Shown one piece after another: positions 1 to 8,630 of a DNA stretch of 64,000 bases. Source of the stretch: Solirubrobacter ginsenosidimutans. Lineage in GTDB: Bacteria; Actinomycetota; Thermoleophilia; Solirubrobacterales; Solirubrobacteraceae. Location of the stretch: assembly GCF_027587205.1 (NCBI RefSeq), contig NZ_JAPDOD010000034.1, positions 40,735 to 104,734 of the forward strand. The letters are read 5' to 3'. The position numbers and the translations under genes were made by a program. Within the stretch, counting starts at the first letter, position 1. Each line of letters starts with the position of its first letter. The notes under the pieces were generated by a model. The model made no database searches and was not told where the DNA came from. It saw nothing but the letters and a program-made list of their open reading frames with translations.

Positions 1-2860
1 AGGCCTCCGCGTGGTGCGTCCGGGCGTCGCCGAGATCGTCGGCGAGCTGGCCGAGCAGGTTGTGCGTCACCGCGCGGTTGGTCGCCCGCTCCGCTTCGTC
101 GCCCAGGATGGTCGTCGCGACGCCGAGTTGGTGGTAGGCCTCCTCGGCATCGCCGTCCCAGCGGGCGAGCTCCGCCGCCGCGAGCGCCAACCCGACCAGG
201 GCATCCGGCCAGGTGACCCGGTCCGCGCGCCGCTCGGCGTCGGCGATCGCCGCCGCACTGGACGCCTGATCGCCCAGCAGCCAGAACAGCTGCGCCTGTC
301 GTGACCGCATCCGGATGACGTCCGCGACGGCGTCGAGTTCGGTCACGACCGCGATCGCCTCTTCGTAGAGCTCGCATGCGGCGGCGAACTCGCCGCGCAT
401 GGCGATCCGGTCCGCCAGCTCGGTCAGGGCGAACGAGATCCCGAACCGTTCACCCAGTGCCCGGAACTCGCCGAGCGCCCGCTCGAGGAGCGCCTCCGCG
501 TCCCGCTCGCCGTCGCCGAGGATGATCCGCATCCTGCCGACGTGCAGTCGCGCGAGCGCGCGCACCCAGGGGTCGTTGTCGTCAAGCAACGGATCGAAGG
601 CGTGCATGGCTGCCTCCGGGCGCCGCAACATGTCCTCCAGCGGATCCACGAGCCTCAGCAGGGGGTAGCGACCCTGACTGCGCTGCCCCAACCGGTAGGC
701 CTTGTGGATCCACTCCTCGGCCTGGCGCTCGTCGCCGAGTCCGTCGCTGACGAACATCACGACGAGCCCGTACACCATCGCCCGGATCGCGTCGTTCACC
801 TCGCCAGGCAGCTTCGTGGCGGCGACGAGCAGCTCGAGCCCTTCGACCTTGTGCCCGCCGAGCCACCAGTAGTAGCCGGCGGCCACCGCGAGCCGCATCG
901 CCGCCGGCGCCTCGCCGGCCGCGAGCGCTCCACGCATCGCGGCACCGAGGTTGTCGTGCTCGGCCCTGAGCGTGGCCAGCGCCGCCACCTGCTCGGCGCG
1001 GCGAAGCTGCGGCTCCGCGGTCTCGGCGAGCTCGGTGAAGTACGCGAGATGCGCGTGACGCGCAGGCTCCGCTTCCCCGGCCTCCGTGAGCCGGTAGGCG
1101 GCGTACTCCTTGACCGTGCCGCTCATCCGGTAGCGCACCGCGCCGTCGCCCTCGGTGTTCAGCAGCGATTTCTCGGCCAGCGAGGTGAGCAACTCGAGGA
1201 CCTGCTCCGGCTCGACCGCATCGCCGGCGCACACCCGCTCGGCCGCTTCCAGGCTCGCCCCGCCCGAGAACACCGCGAGCCTGCGCAAGACCCTCCGCTC
1301 GGCGTCGGCGAGCAGCTCCCAGCTCCAGTCGACCACCGCGCGCAGCGTCTTGTGCCGCGGCAACGCGGTGCGGCTCCCGCCGGTCAGCAGGCGGAAGCGG
1401 TCGTGGAGCCCCTCGGCGAGCTGGTCGATGGACATGGTGCGCAACCGGGCCGCGGCCAGTTCGATCGCCAGCGGCATCCCGTCCAGCGCGCGGCAGATGC
1501 GCAGCATCGTCGACAACGCGTGGGCATCGACCGCGAGATCCTTGCGCACCGCGCTCGCTCGGTCCCGCAGCAACTGGATGGCCGGAGAGGAGTCGATCTC
1601 GGCGGGGCCGGCGTCCCCTTCCGGCAAGGGCAGCGGGTCGACCGGCCACAGCGCCTCGCCGGTGATGCCGAGCGGCTCCCTGCTCGTCGCCAGGATGCGC
1701 AGGCGCCGGCACTCCCCGAGCACTCGATCGGCGAACGTCGCCACCGAGTCGATCACGTGCTCACAGTTGTCCAGGATCAGCAGGGCCTCCCGCTCCCGGA
1801 GCGCGGCGATGAGCCGGTCGGTCGGCTCCGCATTCGGTGTCGCGCCGAGCAGCGAATCCCGGAGCCGGAGCCCGGCGAGCGCCGACTGCGCCACGTCACC
1901 GTCGGAGCCGATCACGGCGAGCTCCACCAACCACGCCCCGTCCGGCAGGTCTCCGAGCAGCGTGCGCGCGGTCTCCGTGGCCAGCCGGGTCTTCCCCGCA
2001 CCGCCCGGCCCGATCAGCGTGGTCAGCCGGTGCTCCGCGACGAGTTCGCGGACCACGGCGACATCAGCGTCCCTGCCGACGAAACTGGTCAGCTCGGCAC
2101 GCAGGTTGGTCTTCCCGTTCTCCTCGCGCCGGCGCAACTCGCCCCGTAGCAGCGCGCCGTGCAACGCGGCCAGCCCCGGTGAGGGGCCGACGCCCAGTTC
2201 GCCGGCCAGGGCTTGTCTCGTTTGCTCGTAGACGAGCAGCGCCTCCGTGTCACGACCGGCCGCGACCAGGGCCCGCATGAGCGCGGCGACAAGCCGTTCC
2301 CGCACCGGATGCGCGGCCACCAGGTCGGTCAGCTCCGCGATCAGCGCGGCACCGTCGCCGGTGCTGACCTCCGCGTCGAATCGATCCTCCATGGCGGTCA
2401 GGCGGAGCCCCTCGAGCCGGGCGACCGTCGCGTCAAACGCCGCACTGTCCTGCAGGTCGACATCCTGCATGGCTGCGCCGCGCCACAAGGAGAGCGCCTC
2501 ACGCAGCAGCCGTGCCCGCTGCGGCTCCTCGCCATTGCGAGCCTGACCGAGGAGGCGTTCGAAGCGCACCGCGTCGACAGCGCCGGGCTCCACCGTCAAG
2601 ACGTAGCCGCCCGTCTGCGCCTCGATCAACGCGTCCGGCAGCGCCTTCCGCAAACGGGAAGCCAAGCGTTGCAAAGCATTCGCCGCGTCGGAGGGCGGGC
2701 GTTCACCCCAGATCCAGTCGACGAGCGTCGCCTTCGGCACCACGCGGCCCGGTTCGAGTGCGAGGGCGATCAACAGCGCGCGCAACCGGGCACCCGGCAC
2801 GTCGGCCAAACCGCCGTCGTCCGCGCGAACCTCGAATGATCCGAGCACCCCGATCTGCAT
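1..2860 (-). CDS. SARP/AfsR-like BTAD and NB-ARC transcriptional regulator (3' end outside window)
   Basis: The frame is open from an ATG at 2860 to the left edge (953 codons), so the C-terminus is missing. Residues about 1-90 look like an OmpR-type winged helix and about 95-240 like the BTAD helical domain. An NB-ARC/AAA ATPase follows, with Walker A GPGGAGKT around residues 284-291 and a LLILDNCEH Walker B, then a long helical TPR-like region with AEHDNLGAAM. This is the AfsR/SARP layout known from actinobacterial regulators of secondary metabolism and stress. It starts only 10 nt after the kup stop on the same strand, so it is probably the last gene of the kup operon. Its target is unknown; a role in cation or nutrient sensing would be inference from position. 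Confidence 0.85.
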   Translation of the reverse strand, partial: MQIGVLGSFEVRADDGGLADVPGARLRALLIALALEPGRVVPKATLVDWIWGERPPSDAANALQRLASRLRKALPDALIEAQTGGYVLTVEPGAVDAVRFERLLGQARNGEEPQRARLLREALSLWRGAAMQDVDLQDSAAFDATVARLEGLRLTAMEDRFDAEVSTGDGAALIAELTDLVAAHPVRERLVAALMRALVAAGRDTEALLVYEQTRQALAGELGVGPSPGLAALHGALLRGELRRREENGKTNLRAELTSFVGRDADVAVVRELVAEHRLTTLIGPGGAGKTRLATETARTLLGDLPDGAWLVELAVIGSDGDVAQSALAGLRLRDSLLGATPNAEPTDRLIAALREREALLILDNCEHVIDSVATFADRVLGECRRLRILATSREPLGITGEALWPVDPLPLPEGDAGPAEIDSSPAIQLLRDRASAVRKDLAVDAHALSTMLRICRALDGMPLAIELAAARLRTMSIDQLAEGLHDRFRLLTGGSRTALPRHKTLRAVVDWSWELLADAERRVLRRLAVFSGGASLEAAERVCAGDAVEPEQVLELLTSLAEKSLLNTEGDGAVRYRMSGTVKEYAAYRLTEAGEAEPARHAHLAYFTELAETAEPQLRRAEQVAALATLRAEHDNLGAAMRGALAAGEAPAAMRLAVAAGYYWWLGGHKVEGLELLVAATKLPGEVNDAIRAMVYGLVVMFVSDGLGDERQAEEWIHKAYRLGQRSQGRYPLLRLVDPLEDMLRRPEAAMHAFDPLLDDNDPWVRALARLHVGRMRIILGDGERDAEALLERALGEFRALGERFGISFALTELADRIAMRGEFAAACELYEEAIAVVTELDAVADVIRMRSRQAQLFWLLGDQASSAAAIADAERRADRVTWPDALVGLALAAAELARWDGDAEEAYHQLGVATTILGDEAERATNRAVTHNLLGQLADDLGDARTHHAEA

Positions 2861-2870
2861 CCATCTAGTT

Positions 2871-4781
2871 CTAGACGTCGACGTGGGAGCCCATGATCAC
2901 GGTGCGATCACGGGGGAGGCCGAAGTACTCGGCGGCGTCGGCGGTGATGCCCGAGGTGGCGATGAAGAGGCGTTTGCGCCAGCGGGCGAGCCCGGGGGCG
3001 TCGCCGGCGCGCAGCTCGATCGTCGAAAGGAAGTAGTTGGCGTCGTCCACCTCGATCGGCGACTCGATCTCGGCTGACTCGAGCTGGCGCAGGACGTCCG
3101 GGACGTTCGGGTCGTCCATGTAGCCGAAGCGGGCGCTGACGTGGAGGATGCCGTCGTCGGTGTAACCGAGGTCGTCGATGACCAAGCGTTCGGTCGCCGG
3201 GACGTAGGGCACGGTCTGGGTCTCGATCGAGACGATCACCACGTGCTCGTGGAGCACGTGGTTGCGTTCGACGTTGGCGCGCATGGCCAGTGGCGCGGTC
3301 TCCTTGCCGCGGTTCAGGAAGACGGCGGTGCCCGAGACGCGCAGCAGCGGCGGATCCAGGTCATGGAGCTCGTCGACGAACGCGCGCAGCGAGCCTTCGT
3401 CCTCTTCCCGGCGCTGTGTGACGATCGCGCGGCCGCGCTGCCAGGTGATCAGCACGGTGAAGGCGACGATGCCGATCAGCAGCGGCAGCCACGCGCCGTG
3501 CGTGAGCTTGGTCAGGTTGGCGGCGAGGAAGAACACGTCGACGACCAGCAAGCCGCCGCCGAGGGAGGCCACCAGCCACAACGGCTTGCCCCACTTGTGG
3601 CGGTAGAGGTAGAAGAACAGCAGCGTGGTGATCGTGATCGTGCCGGTCACCGCCATGCCGAACGCGAAGGCCAGCGCGGCGGAGGTCTGGAAGGCGAACA
3701 CGAGGATGAGGACCGAGACCATCAGCGTCCAGTTGATCCAGGGGACGTAGATCTGCCCGATCGTCTCGTCGGAGGTGTGCGCGATCCGCAACCGCGGGAG
3801 ATAGCCGAGCTGCACGGCCTGCTGAGCGACCGAGAAGGCGCCGGTGATGACCGCCTGGGAGGCGATGACCGTCGCCGCGGTGGCGAGCAGGACCATCGGG
3901 ATGCGGGCCCAGTCGGGCACGAGCAGGAAGAACGGACTGCTGATGTTCTTGACCGGATCGCCGAGGATCAGCGCGCCCTGGCCCAGGTAGCTGAGGATGC
4001 AAGCGGGGAAGACGAGGATCAGCCACGCACGCGTGATCGCCGGGCGGCCGAAATGCCCCATGTCGGCGTAGAGCGCCTCGGCTCCCGTGACGGCCAGCAC
4101 CACGGCGGCCAGCGAGAAGAACGCGATCGAGAAGTGCCCGAAGAAGAACTTGATCGCGTACGTCGGAGACAACGCCTTCAGGATCTCGGGATGGTCGGCG
4201 ATGCCGCTCACGCCGCACACGGCGATGGAGAGGAACCAGACGATCATCACCGGTCCGAACAAGCGCCCCACGGTCGCCGTGCCCAAGCGCTGGAAGAGGA
4301 AGAGCAGCACGATGATCGTCGCCGTGATCGGCACGATCAGATGCTCCAGCGACGGTTCGACGATCTTGAGCCCTTCGACCGCGGAGAGCACCGAGATCGC
4401 CGGCGTGATCATGCTGTCGCCGAAGAACAGCGACGCCCCGAAGATGCCCAGGGCCGAGAGCACGACGGCCACCCGGCGCCCGCCGGGCACGTTCTGGCGG
4501 CGGATCAGGGTGATCAGGGCCATGATCCCGCCCTCGCCGTCGTTGTCGGCGCGCATCACCAAGACGACGTAGGTGAGCGTGACGATCAGCATCACCGACC
4601 AGAAGATCAGCGAGATGATCCCGAACACCGCGTTCGTGGACACCGCGACCGGATGCGGGTCATCCGGGTTGAACACGGTCTGCACCGTGTACAGCGGGCT
4701 CGTGCCGATGTCGCCGAAGACGACGCCGAGCGCGCCGACGGCGAGCGCGGCCTGAGCGGTCGAGTGGTTAGAGCGCGTCAC
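2871..4781 (-). CDS. kup: Kup-family low-affinity K+ uptake transporter
   Basis: A 636-residue membrane protein matching the KUP/HAK/KT family in length and in its N-terminal signature GVVFGDIGTSPLYTVQTVF. About twelve hydrophobic segments lie in residues 10-450, followed by a cytoplasmic C-terminal domain of about 180 residues, as in E. coli Kup. Kup is a K+/H+ symporter in the cytoplasmic membrane. The GTG start at 4781 overlaps the end of the upstream small protein gene by 14 nt, implying translational coupling. The BTAD regulator follows 10 nt after the stop. The operon leader carries an 18-bp box that also occurs before kdp and corA. Confidence 0.95.
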   Translation of the reverse strand: MTRSNHSTAQAALAVGALGVVFGDIGTSPLYTVQTVFNPDDPHPVAVSTNAVFGIISLIFWSVMLIVTLTYVVLVMRADNDGEGGIMALITLIRRQNVPGGRRVAVVLSALGIFGASLFFGDSMITPAISVLSAVEGLKIVEPSLEHLIVPITATIIVLLFLFQRLGTATVGRLFGPVMIVWFLSIAVCGVSGIADHPEILKALSPTYAIKFFFGHFSIAFFSLAAVVLAVTGAEALYADMGHFGRPAITRAWLILVFPACILSYLGQGALILGDPVKNISSPFFLLVPDWARIPMVLLATAATVIASQAVITGAFSVAQQAVQLGYLPRLRIAHTSDETIGQIYVPWINWTLMVSVLILVFAFQTSAALAFAFGMAVTGTITITTLLFFYLYRHKWGKPLWLVASLGGGLLVVDVFFLAANLTKLTHGAWLPLLIGIVAFTVLITWQRGRAIVTQRREEDEGSLRAFVDELHDLDPPLLRVSGTAVFLNRGKETAPLAMRANVERNHVLHEHVVIVSIETQTVPYVPATERLVIDDLGYTDDGILHVSARFGYMDDPNVPDVLRQLESAEIESPIEVDDANYFLSTIELRAGDAPGLARWRKRLFIATSGITADAAEYFGLPRDRTVIMGSHVDV

Positions 4782-5226
4782 GGGGGCGGGCGATCAGCTG
4801 GGTGCTGATCCGGCCCGCAGTATCGCGCAGTTCCGTCACGGACTTCGGCGTGTAGAGCGGCCCTGCGTCGTCGGTGAGCAGTTGCAGCGCCTGCGCCACC
4901 GCCTGTGCCGAGGGCTCCCCCGCCGTGCGCAGCGATGCCACGAGCCACACGAGTTCCGGGTGCGCCAGCGCCAGCGACACGCGCTGCACCGGTGAGCTGT
5001 GCGGGCGGCGTGCGCGCGCGCCCTCGTCGGCCATGGCGAGCTCGATCCCGTCCGCGATTCGCGTGCGTGAGTCGAGCGCGACGAGCTGCTCCGCGCGGAG
5101 TCGGAGCGCCGCGGTGTCGGTCGTGCCGGCCGCGAGCGCGCGGTCGAGCGACGGCTTGCGCCACCACACGACCGCGCGCAGGAGGAACGTCGGGGACGGC
5201 GCGCTCGCCTGCGCCTGCGCGCTCAC
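4768..5226 (-). CDS. Small protein of unknown function linked to Kup; paralogue of the 13196-13630 protein
   Basis: A 152-residue soluble protein that I cannot assign to a known family. The GTG at 5226 overlaps the stop of the 34-aa frame as GTGA; a TTG at 5229 is the alternative. With the GTG start its motifs fall on the same residue numbers as in the protein encoded between kdpB and kdpD: LDRALAAG from residue 27, PV-R at 79-82, P90, VA-ALQLLTD at 110-119, GPLY-P at 122-127. Mainly helical and Arg/Ala-rich, no signal peptide, no membrane segment. Sitting in both K+ uptake operons, and overlapping kup by 14 nt here, it is likely an accessory or regulatory partner of K+ transport (inference). 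Confidence 0.8.
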   Translation of the reverse strand: MSAQAQASAPSPTFLLRAVVWWRKPSLDRALAAGTTDTAALRLRAEQLVALDSRTRIADGIELAMADEGARARRPHSSPVQRVSLALAHPELVWLVASLRTAGEPSAQAVAQALQLLTDDAGPLYTPKSVTELRDTAGRISTQLIARPRDAL

Positions 5227-5327
5227 CAATCTGTCGATGGCTGCGGCGCCGGCGGCGCCGGCTGCGGCGTCACGGTCGGCAGGCCAAAGTGGTGGTCCTC
5301 GGGTCTCGGGAGCGTCTTCGTGTCCAT
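5223..5327 (-). CDS. 34-residue Pro-rich peptide at the head of the kup operon
   Basis: A short frame from ATG 5327 encoding MDTKTLPRPEDHHFGLP and then a Pro/Gln tail ending in STDW. Third codon positions are almost all G or C, as in real genes of this genome. Its stop overlaps the GTG of the next gene as GTGA, the coupling style seen throughout the window. The ATG lies 54 nt from the 18-bp box at 5382-5399, the same distance that separates the other boxes from their first start codons. There is no strong ribosome-binding site. The function is unknown; it could be a leader peptide or a small regulatory partner of Kup. Confidence 0.5.
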   Translation of the reverse strand: MDTKTLPRPEDHHFGLPTVTPQPAPPAPQPSTDW

Positions 5328-5350
5328 GAGACCATCATCGGACCGGTCTC

Positions 5351-5593
5351 GCAAAGACTCTGTGCAGGTGTGGCCGTCGGGCATCAAGATCTCGTGAAGA
5401 CGCCCCGCGCAGACCCTTCCAGGACACGTGTCGGCCCGCCCTGGGAGCGGGCCGACGACGTGCGGGAGAGAGAGGTCCCTACTGCCGACACGACCGTGTG
5501 ACTGGGGAGCCGGCAGCACGCTGTCAAAGATCAGCCACGCGACGCAAAGACGGCGTGCAGGTTTCACGGTTCGCCATCAAGGTTTCGTGAAGG
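5351..5593. repeat. Imperfect direct repeat of about 50 bp in the kup/aminotransferase intergenic region
   Basis: Two copies, 5351-5400 and 5544-5593, lie 193 bp apart. Both begin GCAAAGA, share GTGCAGGT at the same offset, and have CATCAAG exactly 31 bp after the first base, followed by TCGTGAAG. The copies look like a duplicated promoter or operator module. The rest of the 5328-5675 gap holds no convincing gene. Confidence 0.75.
5382..5399 (-). promoter_or_regulatory. Box A: 18-bp candidate KdpE-type operator before the kup operon
   Basis: On the minus strand it reads CTTCACGAGATCTTGATG, identical to the box before corA. It contains two hexamers, TTCACG and TTGATG, 11 bp apart, the spacing usual for OmpR-family direct repeats. 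It points toward the kup operon and ends 54 nt before the ATG of the 34-aa frame. Confidence 0.65.
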
Positions 5594-5620
5594 CGAAGCC
5601 GGCTTCACACGATCTTGATG
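5575..5620. promoter_or_regulatory. Box B: inverted pair of the same box, facing both ways
   Basis: The left arm, 5575-5592, reads CTTCACGAAACCTTGATG on the minus strand. The right arm, 5603-5620, reads CTTCACACGATCTTGATG on the plus strand, with a 10-bp spacer. The right arm ends 55 nt before the aminotransferase ATG. TTGACG lies 44 bp and TAGCTT 60 bp from the start of the right arm (5647 and 5663), as they do at corA. TAGCTT would give a nearly leaderless mRNA, which fits the absence of a ribosome-binding site before 5676. Confidence 0.65.
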
Positions 5621-5675
5621 CGCCGCAGCCGGATCTGGACACGTCCTTGACGCGGCGTCGCCTAGCTTCGCGAGC

Positions 5676-7088
5676 ATGGCAACGATTCACGTCCCAGCAG
5701 GAGAATCCGAACCCTCACGGGGCGACTTAGCAGCGCCGCTCGCCCCCGCGCGGGTCGCGACGCTGCGTGCCGCCGGTCAGGCGCACCTCTGGCCTGTGCC
5801 CTACAAGCCCGGTGACCTCTTCTCCGAGCACGGGCTGAAGCTCGTGGTCGGTGGCGCCGGCCCGTGGGTCCTCGACGCCGAGGGCCGCACGTGGTTCGAC
5901 AGCTTGTCCGGCATGTGGCTGACCAACGTCGGGCACGGCCGGCGCGAGATCGCCGACGCGGTGCACGCGCAGATGTCGCGGTTGAGCTATGCGCCCGACG
6001 GCACCGTCCACCCGGCGACGATCGAGCTCGCCGACTGGGTCGCGGCTCTCGCGCCTGACCCGGACTCGAGCGTGCTCTTCACGAGCGGCGGCTCCGAGGC
6101 GGTCGAGACCGCGCTCAAGATGGCTCGCAAATATCACCGCAACCGCGGCGAATCGGGCCGCTTCAAGGTGATCAGCCGCCGCGGCTCCTACCACGGCGCC
6201 ACGCTCGCGTGTCTCAGCCTCGGCGGCGGCGGGTCCAACACCGGCGTCGAGTACGGCCCGCTGCTGCCCGGCGCGGTGCGCGTCCAAGGCCCCGACGAGT
6301 ACCGGCCGATCCTCTCCGACCTGGAGTGCGCGCTCGAGATCGAGCGCGCGATCCTCAACGAGGGACCCGAGACCGTCGCGGCCGTGATCGGTGAGCCGAT
6401 CTCGGCCGCCGCAGGCGTCCATACCCCCGACGCCTTCTACTGGCCGGCGGTCCGCCGGATCTGCGATCGCTACGGCGTGCTGCTGATCTTCGACGAGGTG
6501 ATCACCGGGTTCGGGCGCACGGGGACCATGTTCGCCTCCGAGCACTGGGGCGTCGTGCCGGACATCACCACGGTCGCCAAGGGGCTGACCGGCGGCTACG
6601 TGCCGATCGGCGCGGCGATCGCGGCCAAGCACGTGGCCGACACGTTCACGGGCGCGCACTCCCCGTTCAACCATCGGTTCACGTTCGGCGGCAACCCCGC
6701 GGCGTGCGCGGCGGGGCTGGCGACCTTGGACATCATCGAGCGCGAAGGCCTGGTCGAGAACGCCCGCGTGATGGGCGACTACCTCTACGAGCTCCTGCTC
6801 GAGCTCTACGACCACCCGATCGTCGGCGACGTCCGTGGCGGGCGCGGGCTGATGTGCGCCGTCGAGCTCGTCCGCGACCGCTCGACGCGCGAGCCGTTCC
6901 CGGCCGGCGCCGGGCTCCAGGCCGCGGCACGCGAGCTGATGGACGAGCACGGGCTGCTCGGCCGCGGCGGCGACATCTTCCCCCTCGCACCTTCGCTGTG
7001 CGTGACCCACGCGGAGGTCGACGACCTGGTCGCGCGCCTGGACGCCGTGCTCAGAGGACTCGGTCGCCGGCTCCGCTACGCGCGATGA
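5676..7088 (+). CDS. Class III (omega) aminotransferase
   Basis: A 470-residue PLP enzyme of the acetylornithine/beta-alanine-pyruvate aminotransferase class. Visible features are WFDSLSGMWLTNVGHG near residue 70, the cofactor phosphate loop SGGSEAVETALKMAR, LLIFDEVITGFGRTG and the Schiff-base lysine in TTVAKGLTGGYVPIG. It transfers an omega-amino group to a keto acid; the substrate cannot be read from sequence. ATG 5676 has no Shine-Dalgarno and lies just after a TAGCTT -10-like element, so the mRNA may be leaderless. Its stop overlaps the next gene as ATGA, and kdpE follows that gene. A polyamine or gamma-aminobutyrate link to K+ stress is possible but unproven. Confidence 0.9.
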   Translation: MATIHVPAGESEPSRGDLAAPLAPARVATLRAAGQAHLWPVPYKPGDLFSEHGLKLVVGGAGPWVLDAEGRTWFDSLSGMWLTNVGHGRREIADAVHAQMSRLSYAPDGTVHPATIELADWVAALAPDPDSSVLFTSGGSEAVETALKMARKYHRNRGESGRFKVISRRGSYHGATLACLSLGGGGSNTGVEYGPLLPGAVRVQGPDEYRPILSDLECALEIERAILNEGPETVAAVIGEPISAAAGVHTPDAFYWPAVRRICDRYGVLLIFDEVITGFGRTGTMFASEHWGVVPDITTVAKGLTGGYVPIGAAIAAKHVADTFTGAHSPFNHRFTFGGNPAACAAGLATLDIIEREGLVENARVMGDYLYELLLELYDHPIVGDVRGGRGLMCAVELVRDRSTREPFPAGAGLQAAARELMDEHGLLGRGGDIFPLAPSLCVTHAEVDDLVARLDAVLRGLGRRLRYAR

Positions 7089-7843
7089 AGGTCTTCGTCG
7101 TCAATCTCGCCCGGCGGCCGGATCGGCGCGCGCGCATGGAGCGCATCCTTCCGCGCAGCTGGGCGGTCGAGTACACCACCCATTGGCCGGGGCCGCGCGA
7201 CGGCGCGGCGATCCGGCCCGCCCACCTCCGCGGCTTCGCGCTCTTCGACTGGCAGATCGACTCCCACAACGCGTGGTGGAACCGGCCGCTGAAGCTGGGG
7301 GAGATCGGCTGCGCCGTCAGCCACTGGCTGTGCTGGCAGCGCGCGGCGGCGGTGCACGCCGAGCGCACGCTGATCCTCGAGGACGACGTGACGCTCGTCG
7401 GAGGCATCGAACACGCGCTGGAAATGCGGCTCGCGGAGCTGAACGCCCTCGACCCGGAATGGGATCTGGTCTACGTCGGCCGGTGGGTGCTCGAGCCCGA
7501 CTCCGACGCGCGGCTAAGCCCTTCGATCGTGCGCCCCGCGTACAGCTACTGCACATTCGCCTACATGCTGAGCGCGACGGGGCTGGCGAAGCTCCTGGAC
7601 GTCGGCTTCGAACGTGCGCTGATCCCGGTCGACGAGTTGCTGCCGGCGCTGTACATGCCGCATCCGCGCGCGGACGTGCGCAGGCGCTATCCGCCCCGGC
7701 TGAACGCCTACGCGTTCGACCCGCCGCTCGTCACGCAGCTCCCCAAGGAGGTCGCCGGCAGCGACACCGAGGCGACCGGGGACTACTCGGGCGACCTGCA
7801 TCCCGCCGCACTTCGCCTCGTCGGAGGGACAACCGACGCGTGA
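7085..7843 (+). CDS. Glycosyltransferase family 25 protein
   Basis: 252 residues. The N-terminus VFVVNLARRPDRRARME, the GEIGCAVSHWLCWQRA motif and the LILEDDV metal-binding motif are hallmarks of GT25 (LPS-type galactosyltransferases). It probably transfers a hexose in the cytoplasm, acceptor unknown. ATG 7085 overlaps the aminotransferase stop, and the response regulator starts 13 nt after its stop, so all three should be co-transcribed. This is an odd neighbour for a K+ response regulator. Family assignment is good; the role is not known. Confidence 0.85.
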   Translation: MKVFVVNLARRPDRRARMERILPRSWAVEYTTHWPGPRDGAAIRPAHLRGFALFDWQIDSHNAWWNRPLKLGEIGCAVSHWLCWQRAAAVHAERTLILEDDVTLVGGIEHALEMRLAELNALDPEWDLVYVGRWVLEPDSDARLSPSIVRPAYSYCTFAYMLSATGLAKLLDVGFERALIPVDELLPALYMPHPRADVRRRYPPRLNAYAFDPPLVTQLPKEVAGSDTEATGDYSGDLHPAALRLVGGTTDA

Positions 7844-7856
7844 CCGGTGGCTCGTG

Positions 7857-8540
7857 ATGAGCGACCGTCCTCGGGTCCTCGTCGTGGACGACGAGCCGCA
7901 GATCTTGCGCGCGCTGCGCATCCTCCTGCGTGACGCGGGCTTCGAGGTGTTGCAGGCGGCGAGCGTCGAGGGCGCGCTCGACGCCGCCGCGGTTCGCCCG
8001 CCGGAGGCCGCCATCATCGACCTCGTGCTGCCCGACGGCGACGGCATCGACATCACCCGCAGCCTGCGCGGCTGGTCGGAGATGCCGATCCTCGTGCTCT
8101 CGGCGGTGGGCGAGGAGGACGCGAAGGTGCGCGCACTCGAGGCGGGCGCCGACGACTACGTCACCAAGCCGTTCGGTCCGCGCGAGCTCGTCGCGCGACT
8201 TGAGGCGGCGATGCGGCGCGCCGGCCCAGGACAGGCCGAACCGGTGCTGCGCGCCGACGGGCTCGAACTCGACTTCGCGGCACGCACGGTGCGCGTCGAC
8301 GGCGCCGAAGTGCACCTGACCCCGATCGAGTTCAACCTCCTGCGCCTGCTCGCGCGCAACCGCGGGCGGTTGATGACGCATCGCTCGCTGCTGATCGAGG
8401 TGTGGGGCCCCGAGTACGCGACCGACGGGGCCGTCCTGCGCGCCCACGTGGCCAACCTGCGACGCAAGATCGAGCCCGCAGGACAGGCGCCGCGCTACAT
8501 CCGCACGGACCCGGGCATCGGCTACCGCTTCGCCGCGTAG
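7857..8540 (+). CDS. kdpE: KdpE-type OmpR-family response regulator
   Basis: 227 residues. A receiver domain (1-115) has the acidic pocket VDDEP, the phospho-acceptor Asp in IIDLVLPDGDG, and TKPF with the conserved Lys. A winged-helix trans_reg_C domain (about 130-225) ends YIRTDPGIGYRF. ATG 7857 is preferred over GTG 7854 because GGTGG at 7846-7850 sits 6 nt upstream. It lies immediately before the kdp structural genes, and a candidate binding box lies between them. No KdpD with a kinase domain is encoded in the window, so the phosphodonor is unclear. The kdpE name rests on context and similarity. Confidence 0.88.
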   Translation: MSDRPRVLVVDDEPQILRALRILLRDAGFEVLQAASVEGALDAAAVRPPEAAIIDLVLPDGDGIDITRSLRGWSEMPILVLSAVGEEDAKVRALEAGADDYVTKPFGPRELVARLEAAMRRAGPGQAEPVLRADGLELDFAARTVRVDGAEVHLTPIEFNLLRLLARNRGRLMTHRSLLIEVWGPEYATDGAVLRAHVANLRRKIEPAGQAPRYIRTDPGIGYRFAA

Positions 8541-8557
8541 TCAGGCCCGCAAACCAC

Positions 8558-8575
8558 CTTTACGAAATCTGCATA
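8558..8575 (+). promoter_or_regulatory. Box D: candidate KdpE-type operator before the kdp structural operon
   Basis: CTTTACGAAATCTGCATA on the plus strand matches the 18-bp box of the kup and corA leaders at most positions. It points toward kdp and ends 55 nt before ATG 8631. TTCACG at 8602 lies 44 bp from the start of the box, where two other leaders have TTGACG. It implies a promoter inside the kdpE-kdp gap. Confidence 0.6.
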
Positions 8576-8630
8576 CCGGCGCCCCGGTTCTGTATGGGGC
8601 CTTCACGGGCGCGGGTGCAGGATCGCTGGC

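Noticed and set aside
542..2149. Open frame antisense to the BTAD regulator
   Set aside because: The minus strand has BTAD, Walker A/B and NB-ARC motifs; the plus-strand frame has none.
3141..4808. Long open frame antisense to kup
   Set aside because: A GC-rich shadow frame: acidic low-complexity translation with no family signature, fully covering a certain kup gene.
5647..5668. TTGACG and TAGCTT read as a sigma-70 -35/-10 pair
   Set aside because: The spacer is only 10 bp. TTGACG is more likely part of an activator site, with TAGCTT as the -10.
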